From NCBI GenBank assembly GCA_018830415.1, contig JAHJSJ010000251.1:1-12277 (forward strand): a DNA stretch of 12,277 nucleotides, in the 5' to 3' direction. A program made the translations under genes and the position numbers. This DNA comes from Alphaproteobacteria bacterium. Lineage in GTDB: Bacteria; Pseudomonadota; Alphaproteobacteria; Sphingomonadales; Sphingomonadaceae. The notes under the pieces were generated by a model that was given only the letters and a program-made list of their open reading frames with translations, searched no databases and was not told where the DNA came from. This document shows, piece by piece, positions 6,379-12,277 of this stretch (position 1 is the stretch's first letter; the number at the start of each line of letters is the position of its first letter).

Positions 6379-7127
6379 TGCGGGCTTGGTTTGCCGCGCT
6401 GGCTGCGGCGGCGATGCTGCCCGCTCCGCTCGCGGCGCAGGAACCTGCCGCCCAATCGGCTGACGATGACTGGTCTGGGCAAGTCACTATTTACGGCTGG
6501 GGCGCCGGGATCGGCGGGGATTTCACTCCCTTTACCGGCGGGCCGACATTGGAATTCGACAAATCGCTGGGTGAGGTGCTGGAAGATCTCGATGCTGCAA
6601 TCTTCGCCACAGCACTGGCGCGCAAAGGCGATTTGGTGCTGCTGACCGATTTCAGTTACACCAAGAGTTCGAAAGACGGCCTCGTGCCGCCCGGCATTCC
6701 CGCCGCAGGAAAAGTTGCGATCCGCTCGCTCTCGATGCTTGGCGGCAAGCGGTTTCGGGCGAGCGATACGACCACCATCGACGTGCTCGGCGGCGTGCGG
6801 GTTTGGAGCCTTGATGGCAGGTTGGGCGTCCCGCTTGCCGGAATCGCGCTGGCGCCGGAAGATACCTTCGTCGATCCCGTCACCGCAATCCGGTTCAACA
6901 GCCAGATCGCGCCGCGCCTGTCATTGCTGGCCTATGGTGATGTCGGCGGGTTCTCAGTGGGCTCCGACCTCACATGGCAAGGCGTTGCGACCCTGAATTA
7001 CCGCGCGGGAAAATCGCTCTACCTGTCAGCAGGCTACCGCCACCTTTACCTTGATCGGCCATCAGGCGGGACACGGTTTGAAGGCTATCTCAGCGGGCCA
7101 TTGGCAGGTGCCACGCTGACATTCTGA
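6378..7127 (+). CDS. Outer-membrane beta-barrel-like protein of unknown function
   Basis: A 249-residue protein with a Sec signal peptide (MRAWFAALAAAAMLPAPLAAQ; cleavage probably after ALAA, near residue 20) and a mature part of alternating short hydrophobic strands ending in Phe (ATLTF), as in proteins inserted by the BAM complex. Strand-like segments include VTIYGWGAGIGG, LVLLTDFSYTK, LSLLAYGDVGGFSVG and LYLSAGYRHLYL. I do not recognise a named family beyond an outer-membrane barrel. The ATG overlaps the amidohydrolase stop by one base (TGATG), with AAGGAG (6361-6366) 11 nt upstream, which points to translational coupling and a shared role. A GTG at 6375 is a possible alternative start. 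Upstream in-frame codons back to 6273 lie inside the amidohydrolase gene and would remove the signal peptide from the N terminus. Confidence 0.8.
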   Translation: MRAWFAALAAAAMLPAPLAAQEPAAQSADDDWSGQVTIYGWGAGIGGDFTPFTGGPTLEFDKSLGEVLEDLDAAIFATALARKGDLVLLTDFSYTKSSKDGLVPPGIPAAGKVAIRSLSMLGGKRFRASDTTTIDVLGGVRVWSLDGRLGVPLAGIALAPEDTFVDPVTAIRFNSQIAPRLSLLAYGDVGGFSVGSDLTWQGVATLNYRAGKSLYLSAGYRHLYLDRPSGGTRFEGYLSGPLAGATLTF

Positions 7128-7136
7128 GGTAACGCG

Positions 7137-7670
7137 TTAACCCCGCCATTCACGCCGTTCTTCGGCGGCGCGCAGCACTTCGTAGGATACCTGTATCGCC
7201 TGAAACTGCTTGGCCGCTTCGGCATCGCCGGGCTTTACATCGGGGTGAACTTCCTTGGCGCAGGCGCGGTAAGCTTTTTTGATCGCGGTAAAATCGGCGT
7301 CCGCTTCAAGCCCCAGCAATTCCAGCGCGCGCATTTCATCGGTGCTGCGCGAACCATCGCCCGATCCGGCCCAGCCGTAATACGCGCTTTCAGCGTAACC
7401 GGCGTTCTCGCGCTGTTCGGCGCGGGTGCGTTCGTCCTTTTCGGCCTGCTCCAACCCTTCGAAATAATCCCAGCCGGAATTATATTCTGCGGCGTGCTTT
7501 TGGCAGAAATACCACCGTTCGCGGCTGTTGGGGGCTTTGGGCGCGGGGCAATTGCCCGGTTCATCACACCCATGCCGATCGCAGATGCGCACCTGCGTGG
7601 CTTCCTGAGACGAACCATAGGCCCGCCAGCGCGGAAAGCCCCAGTCGAGCGAACGCTTGGCGCGGCTCAT
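7137..7670 (-). CDS. J-domain protein with N-terminal Cys/His cluster
   Basis: A 177-residue protein with a J domain at its C terminus: ALELLGLEADADFTAIKKAY (115-134) is helix I-II, His142-Pro-Asp144 is the HPD motif that stimulates DnaK ATPase, and QFQAIQVSYEVLRAAEERREW is helix III-IV. The N-terminal half holds CDRHGCDEPGNC (30-41) and FCQKH (55-59), a Cys4/His2 pattern that could bind zinc, followed by a charged linker (about 70-110). It is not canonical DnaJ: the J domain is C-terminal and there are no CxxCxGxG repeats. It is probably a DnaK co-chaperone recruiting a specific client. The stop is only 9 bp from the converging barrel gene, and a near-palindrome (7128-7142) sits across the junction. 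Confidence 0.88.
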   Translation of the reverse strand: MSRAKRSLDWGFPRWRAYGSSQEATQVRICDRHGCDEPGNCPAPKAPNSRERWYFCQKHAAEYNSGWDYFEGLEQAEKDERTRAEQRENAGYAESAYYGWAGSGDGSRSTDEMRALELLGLEADADFTAIKKAYRACAKEVHPDVKPGDAEAAKQFQAIQVSYEVLRAAEERREWRG

Positions 7671-7850
7671 CGCGGGGCACCGGGACGGCGTCGAAAAATG
7701 TTGTTGGTCGATGGCATGGGGCAGTCAATCTAGGCGAGGTGGCGGGGATTGGGAAGCGGTGAGACAAGAAAAACCAGTTGCAATGTGAAATGCTGCAATG
7801 CAATAGGCTGAAATACGATGGTTCGCCATTCGATCAGGAAAGACTTCAAG
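7671..7850. other. Divergent intergenic region with TGCAATG direct repeats
   Basis: This 180-bp stretch separates the J-domain gene from the small plus-strand ORF and must hold promoters for both. On the minus strand TTGACT (complement of 7724-7729) is followed 17 bp later by AACAAC, a weak promoter match. On the plus strand TTGCAATG (7778-7785) and a second TGCAATG (7794-7800) form a direct repeat 15 bp apart just upstream of the small ORF, which could be a binding site or a -35 region. No intrinsic terminator or RNA gene is seen. Confidence 0.3.
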
Positions 7851-8012
7851 ATGAGCCCGCAATTGACCCTCTCCAGCCTGTTTTCGGTGCTTGCGCTGGC
7901 GGGTCTGTGCGTGGTGACAAGCGCGCGCGACCTTGCCGGGATCGACCCCGCTGCTGCGGCTGCGCCCTATGCGGTGCAGGCCGAACTTGCGCCCGGCCTG
8001 CATTCGCTCTGA
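7851..8012 (+). CDS. Small hydrophobic or secreted protein, unknown
   Basis: A 53-residue ORF with a good ribosome binding site (AGGAAAG, 7836-7842, 8 nt before the ATG) and codons like those of its neighbours. Residues 5-23 (LTLSSLFSVLALAGLCVVT) form a single hydrophobic segment, with TSA at 23-25 as a possible signal-peptidase site. The remainder is Ala-rich (DPAAAAAPYAVQAELAPG). It could be a cleaved periplasmic peptide or a single-span membrane protein. Upstream in-frame starts (7818) lack a comparable RBS. It ends 3 bp from the stop of pal on the other strand, so transcripts probably overlap. I do not recognise a family. Confidence 0.55.
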   Translation: MSPQLTLSSLFSVLALAGLCVVTSARDLAGIDPAAAAAPYAVQAELAPGLHSL

Positions 8013-8015
8013 TCC

Positions 8016-8534
8016 TCAGTTGATGATGACCGAGGCGGCGCGGCGGTTCTGCGCCCACGCGCCTTCGTTCGATGCCAGCGCCACCGGGCGTTCCTTGCCA
8101 TAGCTCACCACTGAAATGCGGTTGGTATCGACGCCGAGGCTGACGAGGTAATTCTTGGCCGCAGTCGCGCGCCGTTCACCCAGCGCAAGGTTGTATTCGC
8201 GCGTGCCGCGTTCGTCGGCATGGCCTTCGATGGTGAAGGTCACTTGCGGATAGCGCGCAAAATACTGCGCCTGTGCCTGCAACGCGGCGGCATCCTGCGA
8301 ATCGACATTATAGCGATCAGTATCGAAATAGATCGTGGTGGAGGAACCAACCGCCGCGGCAAAATGTGCCTGACTGCCAACCTGCGGGCCGGTGGGCTGC
8401 ACCTGCGGGGCCGGCGGGGTTGGCTGGGTGGTTTCAGCCGGGGGCGGAGGAAGCACTTCGGGCGCTTTCTTGGCGCAGGCTGCCAGCGTGGTGGCCGAGG
8501 CCAGCAGCAGGATGATGGCAAATTTCTTGTTCAT
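8016..8534 (-). CDS. pal: Peptidoglycan-associated lipoprotein Pal
   Basis: A 172-residue outer-membrane lipoprotein that holds the outer membrane to peptidoglycan and exchanges partners with TolB during division. The signal peptide ends in the lipobox LAAC with Cys20 as the lipidated residue. A Pro-rich tether follows (about 25-52). The OmpA-like domain starts near TTIYFDTDRYNVD and contains the peptidoglycan-binding pattern GHADERGTREYNLALGERRA, split here as GHADERGTREYN and LALGERRA. Residue +2 after Cys is Ala, not Asp, consistent with outer-membrane sorting by the usual rule. It lies 46 bp downstream of tolB with AAGGA before the ATG, and is the last gene of the tol operon seen here. 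No terminator is visible after it. Confidence 0.96.
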   Translation of the reverse strand: MNKKFAIILLLASATTLAACAKKAPEVLPPPPAETTQPTPPAPQVQPTGPQVGSQAHFAAAVGSSTTIYFDTDRYNVDSQDAAALQAQAQYFARYPQVTFTIEGHADERGTREYNLALGERRATAAKNYLVSLGVDTNRISVVSYGKERPVALASNEGAWAQNRRAASVIIN

Positions 8535-8580
8535 CGCGGCTATCCTTTCAAATTATCTTTATCAGACCGGGAGGTTCGCG

Positions 8581-9990
8581 TCACGGGCGGATTGGGCCCC
8601 ACGCCGGGTCGGACGCATCAACCGGGGTGGGCAGGCGGCGTTCGTTCTGGCCGGTCAGATCGACCTGCCAGATACCCGAACGCCCGGTGTTTCGTTCGGT
8701 GCGGAAAAACTGGATGATGCGGCCGTTGGGCGCCCAGGTCGGCGCTTCGTCCTGCCACCCGCGGGTCAACACCCGCATATTGCCGCCGCCAGTGTTCATC
8801 ACCGCGATGTTGAAGTCGCCAGCGATGCGGGTGAAGGCGATCTGGTCACCGCGCGGGCTCCATTCAGGCGTGGCGCAGCGCCCGCCGAAAAAGCTGATGC
8901 GCTTCTGGTTGGTGCCATCAGCGTTCATCACATAGCATTGCTGGCTGCCCGAACGGTCGCTTTCAAACACGATTTTACTGCCATCGGGCGAATAGGATCC
9001 GCCCACATCGATGCCCGGATTGTCGGTCAGCTTGACGCTCGCTCCGCCGGTGGCAGGCACGCGGTAGATGTCGGTATTGCCCGCCACAGCCATCGAATAG
9101 AGGATATTGCGGCCATCGGGCGACCAGCGCGGGGCGATGGTAGGGTTGCGGTTTTCAGTCACCAGCGTCTGCTTGCCCGTGCCGATGTCATAGACATAGA
9201 TGCGCGGATTTCCGTCGACATAGGACAGATACAGGATCTTCGAATAATCGGGTGAATAACGCGGAGTAAGCGCGGTGGCGCTGCCGAGAGTCAGGAAACG
9301 ATGGTTGGCCCCGTCGCTATCCATGATCGCCAGCCGCTTTACCCGGCGATCTTTCGGCCCGGTTTCCGCGATATAGGCGATGCGACTGTCAAAGAACGGG
9401 CTTTCCCCGGTCAGGCGCGAGAAGATCAAGTCGCTGCACTTGTGCGCCGCGCGCCGCCAGTCCGCCGGGCCGACCACCCAGCCTTCGCGCACCAATTCAT
9501 CCTGCAAGGCGACATCATAGAGATAGCAGCCGACCACCAGCTTGCCATCGTCACGCGCGCGGACATAGCCGTGCACCAGCATTTCCGCGCTGCGCCCGCT
9601 CCATGTGGAGAAGGCCGGGGCGGTGATCTGGTTGAAGGCAGGCTGCGGCAGGCTGTCGGGGCCGACCGGCTTGAACAGCCCGTTATTGCGCAGGTTGGCG
9701 GTGATGACGCGGGCAACTTCGCGGCCTAGCGCGCCGGTGCCATCGGCATTGGCCGGGGTCGGGCGGTCGCGGTCGGTGGCAAAGGCCGGGATGGCGATGC
9801 CGATGTCCGACCATGCGTTTTCATCGGTGACGGTGAAGGAAATGCCCTCTTCCGCCTGCGCCGCAGAAGCATCGGTCGCGGTGGTTTCCACCCGGCCATC
9901 CTCGGTGATCGGGGCGCCAAGATCCTGCGCCATCGCCGCCGTGGGCAAAGCGGAGGTCAGCAAAAGGGCGGCAAGAATTGCGGGTTTCAT
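8581..9990 (-). CDS. tolB: Tol-Pal system periplasmic protein TolB
   Basis: A 469-residue periplasmic protein. A Sec signal (MKPAILAALLLTSALPTAAMA, cleaved before Gln22) is followed by an N-terminal alpha/beta domain (about 50-200) and a C-terminal beta-propeller. The blade repeats are plain: YSPDYSKILYLS, WSPDGRNILYSM, YSPDGSKIVFESDRSG, WSPRGDQIAFTR and WAPNGRIIQFFRT. TolB binds Pal through the propeller, and its N terminus signals to TolA. A 30-residue Ala/Thr/Glu-rich insert between signal and domain (about 22-52) makes it longer than the roughly 430-residue E. coli protein. Its ATG overlaps the tolA stop by ATGA, implying coupled translation. Confidence 0.96.
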   Translation of the reverse strand: MKPAILAALLLTSALPTAAMAQDLGAPITEDGRVETTATDASAAQAEEGISFTVTDENAWSDIGIAIPAFATDRDRPTPANADGTGALGREVARVITANLRNNGLFKPVGPDSLPQPAFNQITAPAFSTWSGRSAEMLVHGYVRARDDGKLVVGCYLYDVALQDELVREGWVVGPADWRRAAHKCSDLIFSRLTGESPFFDSRIAYIAETGPKDRRVKRLAIMDSDGANHRFLTLGSATALTPRYSPDYSKILYLSYVDGNPRIYVYDIGTGKQTLVTENRNPTIAPRWSPDGRNILYSMAVAGNTDIYRVPATGGASVKLTDNPGIDVGGSYSPDGSKIVFESDRSGSQQCYVMNADGTNQKRISFFGGRCATPEWSPRGDQIAFTRIAGDFNIAVMNTGGGNMRVLTRGWQDEAPTWAPNGRIIQFFRTERNTGRSGIWQVDLTGQNERRLPTPVDASDPAWGPIRP

Positions 9991-10763
9991 CGTGATGTAT
10001 TCCTATCAAAGCGAGCGCCCCGGACAGTCTTCCAGGCCTCGTAATATTCGGCAGGCAAATCAAACGGCGCGGCCAGTTGCACTGCGCGAATGGCATTTTC
10101 CGCATGGCGCGCTGCCTGTGCGCGGTTGGCATCGTTGATCCCGCTCTGGTTGCGCACACGCGGGCGGCCTTTAAGGCTTCCATCCGGGTTCAGATCAAAG
10201 TCGACCAAAGTTACAAGTTGGTCAACCTCCAAACCCTGCGGCGCGGTCCAATGCGGCTTGACCTGACGCGCCAACGCCTGCCCGATCGAGGCCTTGGCGC
10301 TCGCCCCGATTTGCGAAGCAGGGATGCGGGTTTCTGTCGTGGTGGTGGATGAACCGGCCCCGCCGAGGAAATCATCGCCAATCCGGCTGCCCCCGCCCGC
10401 CTCCGCCGGTTTGGCGGGCGCAGCGCTGGGCTTGGGCGCGGGGGTGCGGGTGGTGCGTTTCGGCTGGGGCGGCGGAGTAGCCGCGGCACGCTCGGTGCGT
10501 TCGGGCTGCACCGGATCGGGCGCAGGCGCGGGGGCATCGGACAGCGTCGGCGCAATCGCGGCGCGGCTTTCCGCCACCGGATCGGGCGAGGCCGCCTCAA
10601 GCCCCACCTCGGTCGCAAGGCTCACCGTCATGCGCTCGGGAAACACCGACACTTCGCTGCGCACCGCCTGCATCAACAGAACGGCCACCAGCACGCCGTG
10701 CAGCCCCAATGCTGCGGCAAGGCCAACCTTCTCCTCGCTCCGGAACGCCATTTCACCCACCAT
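9987..10763 (-). CDS. tolA: TolA-type energy transducer (short, Pro-rich)
   Basis: The product spans the periplasm and links the TolQR motor to TolB and Pal. It has one N-terminal membrane helix (about residues 13-32, VGLAAALGLHGVLVAVLLMQ), a long Pro/Ala/Lys-rich linker (about 60-130) and a C-terminal TonB/TolA-like domain with VTLVDFDLNPDGSLKG and RNAQAARHAENAIRAV-type sequence (ANRAQAARHAENAIRAVQ here). At 258 residues it is far shorter than E. coli TolA (421) because the helical repeat rod is replaced by the Pro-rich stretch. TonB-like annotation is possible, but the position between tolR and tolB decides for TolA. Start choice: ATG at 10763 is 10 bp after the tolR stop; ATG at 10751 (MAFRSEEK) is an equal candidate. 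An in-frame ATG at 10796 lies inside tolR. Confidence 0.88.
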   Translation of the reverse strand: MVGEMAFRSEEKVGLAAALGLHGVLVAVLLMQAVRSEVSVFPERMTVSLATEVGLEAASPDPVAESRAAIAPTLSDAPAPAPDPVQPERTERAAATPPPQPKRTTRTPAPKPSAAPAKPAEAGGGSRIGDDFLGGAGSSTTTTETRIPASQIGASAKASIGQALARQVKPHWTAPQGLEVDQLVTLVDFDLNPDGSLKGRPRVRNQSGINDANRAQAARHAENAIRAVQLAAPFDLPAEYYEAWKTVRGARFDRNTSR

Positions 10764-10773
10764 GGTTCTGCAG

Positions 10774-11217
10774 TTATGGGGCCGAAACTGAACCATCGGT
10801 GACCAGCGAGATCGAAGTGAAGCCCGCCCGGCCCAATTCCCCCATCACCGCCATCACCCGGCCATAATCGAGGCTGCGGTCGCCGCGCAGCACGATCAGC
10901 GGCGGCTGACCGCCCCGATCCAGCGCCTCAAGCGCAGCGGGAAGCCCTCCGCTCGGCACGGCGGTATCCTCGATATAGATCACCCCGGCCCGGTCGATCG
11001 AGATTGTTATCTGATCGGGGGTCTCCTCTACCGGCGCGGCGCGGCTTTCGGGCAGTTCGACCGGAACGCCGACGGCGGGCAGCGTAACCGTGACCATGAA
11101 GATGATCAACAGCACCAGCATCACGTCAACCAGCGGCGTCACGTTGATTTCCGACATGGCGGCACGGCGCGCGCGCTTGCCCCGGCGGGCGGAGGAGGAC
11201 ACACCCATACCCATCAT
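10774..11217 (-). CDS. tolR: ExbD/TolR-family motor protein TolR
   Basis: A 147-residue inner-membrane protein with a short basic cytoplasmic N terminus (RRGKRARRAAMSEINVTPLV), one membrane helix (about 29-50) with the essential proton-path Asp31 in PLVDVMLVLLIIFMV, and a periplasmic ExbD/TolR domain (ITISIDRAGVIYIEDTAV; PLIVLRGDRSLDYGRVMAVM). With TolQ it makes the proton channel that drives TolA. Three closely spaced ATGs (11217, 11214, 11208) follow the RBS AAGGAGGG (complement of 11220-11227). 11217 is taken, though 11214 has better spacing. The RBS directly abuts the palindromic element that separates this gene from tolQ. Confidence 0.95.
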   Translation of the reverse strand: MMGMGVSSSARRGKRARRAAMSEINVTPLVDVMLVLLIIFMVTVTLPAVGVPVELPESRAAPVEETPDQITISIDRAGVIYIEDTAVPSGGLPAALEALDRGGQPPLIVLRGDRSLDYGRVMAVMGELGRAGFTSISLVTDGSVSAP

Positions 11218-11225
11218 TGCCCTCC

Positions 11226-11328
11226 TTCGTCATTGCGAGGAGCCGCAGGCGACGCGGCAATCCATGGCCCACCCTTTGAACCGAGTGCCTCGGCCCACGG
11301 ATTGCTTCGCTTCGCTCGCAATGACGAA
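11226..11328. repeat. REP-like long imperfect palindrome between tolQ and tolR
   Basis: TTCGTCATTGCGAG (11226-11239) is the exact reverse complement of CTCGCAATGACGAA (11315-11328). Inside it, GCAATCCATGG (11257-11267) matches CCACGGATTGC (11295-11305) with one mismatch. The middle (about 11268-11294) forms the loop. The core GTCATTGCGAGGAGC with the matching GCTTCGCTCGCAATGAC resembles a palindromic repeat I remember as dispersed in many alphaproteobacterial genomes. Only one copy is in this window, so its repetitive nature is recalled, not seen. It fills nearly the whole 121-bp gap in an otherwise compact operon, and transcribed RNA would form a strong stem next to the tolR RBS. Confidence 0.75.
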
Positions 11329-11338
11329 TTATCCTTCA

Positions 11339-12046
11339 TCATGCTCTGTCCAACTCGCGGCTGAGTCCGGCGTGCACCTTGTCGGAGAACCGTTGCAGCT
11401 TCGCTTCATAGACATTCACCGCGCCTGAAAAGCGGTTATAGGCGATCACCGCAGGGATTGCCGCGAACAAGCCGATGGCAGTGGCAAACAGCGCCTCGGC
11501 GATGCCGGGGGCGACCACGGCCAGCGAAGCGCTTTGCTGTGCGCCGATCTGGAAGAAACTGTTCATGATCCCCCATACCGTGCCGAACAGGCCCACAAAC
11601 GGCGCGACCGATCCGACCGTGGCAAGGAAGTTCAACCGCCCGGCCAGTTCGTCGGCTTCCTCGGCAATCTGGCTGTCCATCGCCGCGCTGATCCGCTGGC
11701 GGGTGGCGTCGCGATCAAACGGTTGTTTGGCGGTGGAACGCTTCCATTCATCCAGCCCAGCACCGGCCACGCGCGCGGCGGGAACTGCCTTGCGCGCCTG
11801 TTTGGTCAGCAGGCCTTCGCGGTCTCGCTGCGCCCAGAACTCGGTTTCGTATTCGCGCGATTTTCTGGCCAGCCCGCCAATCCGCAGGCTGAACGAGACG
11901 ATGATCATCCACACCCAGATGCTGGCGAGGATCAGGCCCACCATCACCGCTTGCACGATGATATCGGCCTGAAGAAACAGTTCGACCGGATCAAGCCGGG
12001 TGGCAGCAGGGGCAGCGGTAACGGCACTGAGCAGGGCAAGCGTCAC
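11339..12046 (-). CDS. tolQ: Tol-Pal motor subunit TolQ
   Basis: A 235-residue inner-membrane protein of the ExbB/MotA/TolQ family. Helix 1 is at about 28-52 (ADIIVQAVMVGLILASIWVW), a cytoplasmic loop of about 85 residues follows, and helices 2 and 3 lie at about 140-165 (LNFLATVGSVAPFVGLFGTV) and 185-205 (ALFATAIGLFAAIPAVIAYN), with the conserved small and Thr residues that line the proton path. It assembles with TolR to drive TolA. The start is GTG at 12046-12044, 4 bp after the ybgC stop, with GAGGAA (complement of 12057-12062) ten bases upstream inside the end of ybgC. Translation is probably coupled. Confidence 0.95.
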   Translation of the reverse strand: MTLALLSAVTAAPAATRLDPVELFLQADIIVQAVMVGLILASIWVWMIIVSFSLRIGGLARKSREYETEFWAQRDREGLLTKQARKAVPAARVAGAGLDEWKRSTAKQPFDRDATRQRISAAMDSQIAEEADELAGRLNFLATVGSVAPFVGLFGTVWGIMNSFFQIGAQQSASLAVVAPGIAEALFATAIGLFAAIPAVIAYNRFSGAVNVYEAKLQRFSDKVHAGLSRELDRA

Positions 12047-12050
12047 GGGT

Positions 12051-12277
12051 TCAGGTTTCCTCGTTCATGAAAGTCTGGAAGGCAGCGCGCCAGGCGGCGG
12101 GCTGGCGGCGGGGGCGACCGTCTAGGGTAATGAAGCCGACCCGCAGGTGGGCTTCGCACAAGGTATCATCCCCCCGCCTTGCAATCTGGTGCATCCGGCA
12201 CGACGCCGCGCCAAGTTCGGTGCAGCGGGTTTCGATCACCACATCATCATCCAGCTTTGCGGGGCGTAGATATTTCA
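12051..12277 (-). CDS. ybgC: Tol-Pal-associated acyl-CoA thioesterase YbgC (3' part only)
   Basis: The C-terminal 74 residues of a hotdog-fold thioesterase are present; the gene runs off the right edge (first whole codon at 12275). KYLRPAKLDDDVVIETR, CRMHQIARRGDD and LDGRPRRQPAAW match the end of the YbgC family, which hydrolyses short-chain or acyl-carrier-linked acyl-CoA thioesters in the cytoplasm and commonly heads the tol-pal operon. The catalytic N-terminal part is outside the window. An in-frame GTG at 12242 is internal to the gene, not its start. Confidence 0.85.
   Translation of the reverse strand, partial: KYLRPAKLDDDVVIETRCTELGAASCRMHQIARRGDDTLCEAHLRVGFITLDGRPRRQPAAWRAAFQTFMNEET

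Noticed and set aside
7128..7142. Near-palindrome GGTAACGCGTTAACC between two converging stop codons as a bidirectional terminator
   Set aside because: Arms meet with no loop and there is no T-run; partly explained by TAA/TTA stop signals.
8392..9255. Plus-strand 287-residue open frame across tolB and the start of pal
   Set aside because: Opposite unmistakable TolB propeller repeats; antisense shadow only.

Overview
The window reads as a chromosomal segment of a GC-rich alphaproteobacterium, most likely Sphingomonadales (Erythrobacter/Porphyrobacter-like). This rests on the ybgC-tolQ-tolR-tolA-tolB-pal cluster with a short TolA, the style of the infC product, a dispersed-type palindrome carrying GTCATTGCGAG, and uniformly GC-rich third codon positions. 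The taxon is inferred from recognition, not from a search.

Plus strand, 1-7127. The window opens in the 3' end of a ligase-associated metallophosphoesterase gene (pdeM-like). Next comes infC (IF-3), which very probably starts at a rare AUA codon and ends at a clear intrinsic terminator. A DASS/SLC13 anion transporter follows. A 163-bp leader then precedes a Cys/Met-metabolism PLP enzyme (cystathionine gamma-synthase/sulfhydrylase family). The 3' part of this leader can fold into a compact H-type pseudoknot that buries the ribosome binding site. After this come an SDR-fold protein that has lost its catalytic Tyr and Lys, a Tat-exported metal-dependent amidohydrolase with a Cys/His-rich stretch ahead of its Tat motif, and a translationally coupled outer-membrane beta-barrel-like protein.

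Middle, 7128-8015. A minus-strand J-domain protein with an N-terminal Cys/His cluster converges on the barrel gene. A 180-bp divergent intergenic region separates it from a plus-strand small ORF of 53 residues with a signal-peptide-like N terminus, which runs tail-to-tail into pal with a 3-bp gap.

Minus strand, 12277-8016. The complete Tol-Pal envelope operon is read right to left: ybgC (cut by the window edge), tolQ, tolR, tolA, tolB, pal. Gene junctions are tight (tolA/tolB overlap by ATGA; ybgC/tolQ are 4 bp apart), except that a roughly 100-bp imperfect palindrome lies between tolQ and tolR and abuts the tolR ribosome binding site. TolQ, TolR and TolA form the proton-driven inner-membrane motor, which acts on periplasmic TolB and the lipoprotein Pal to keep the outer membrane attached during division.

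No phage, CRISPR, transposase gene, tRNA or rRNA was seen. The strongest leads are the pseudoknot leader, the AUA start of infC, the catalytically degenerate SDR and the palindromic element inside the tol operon.
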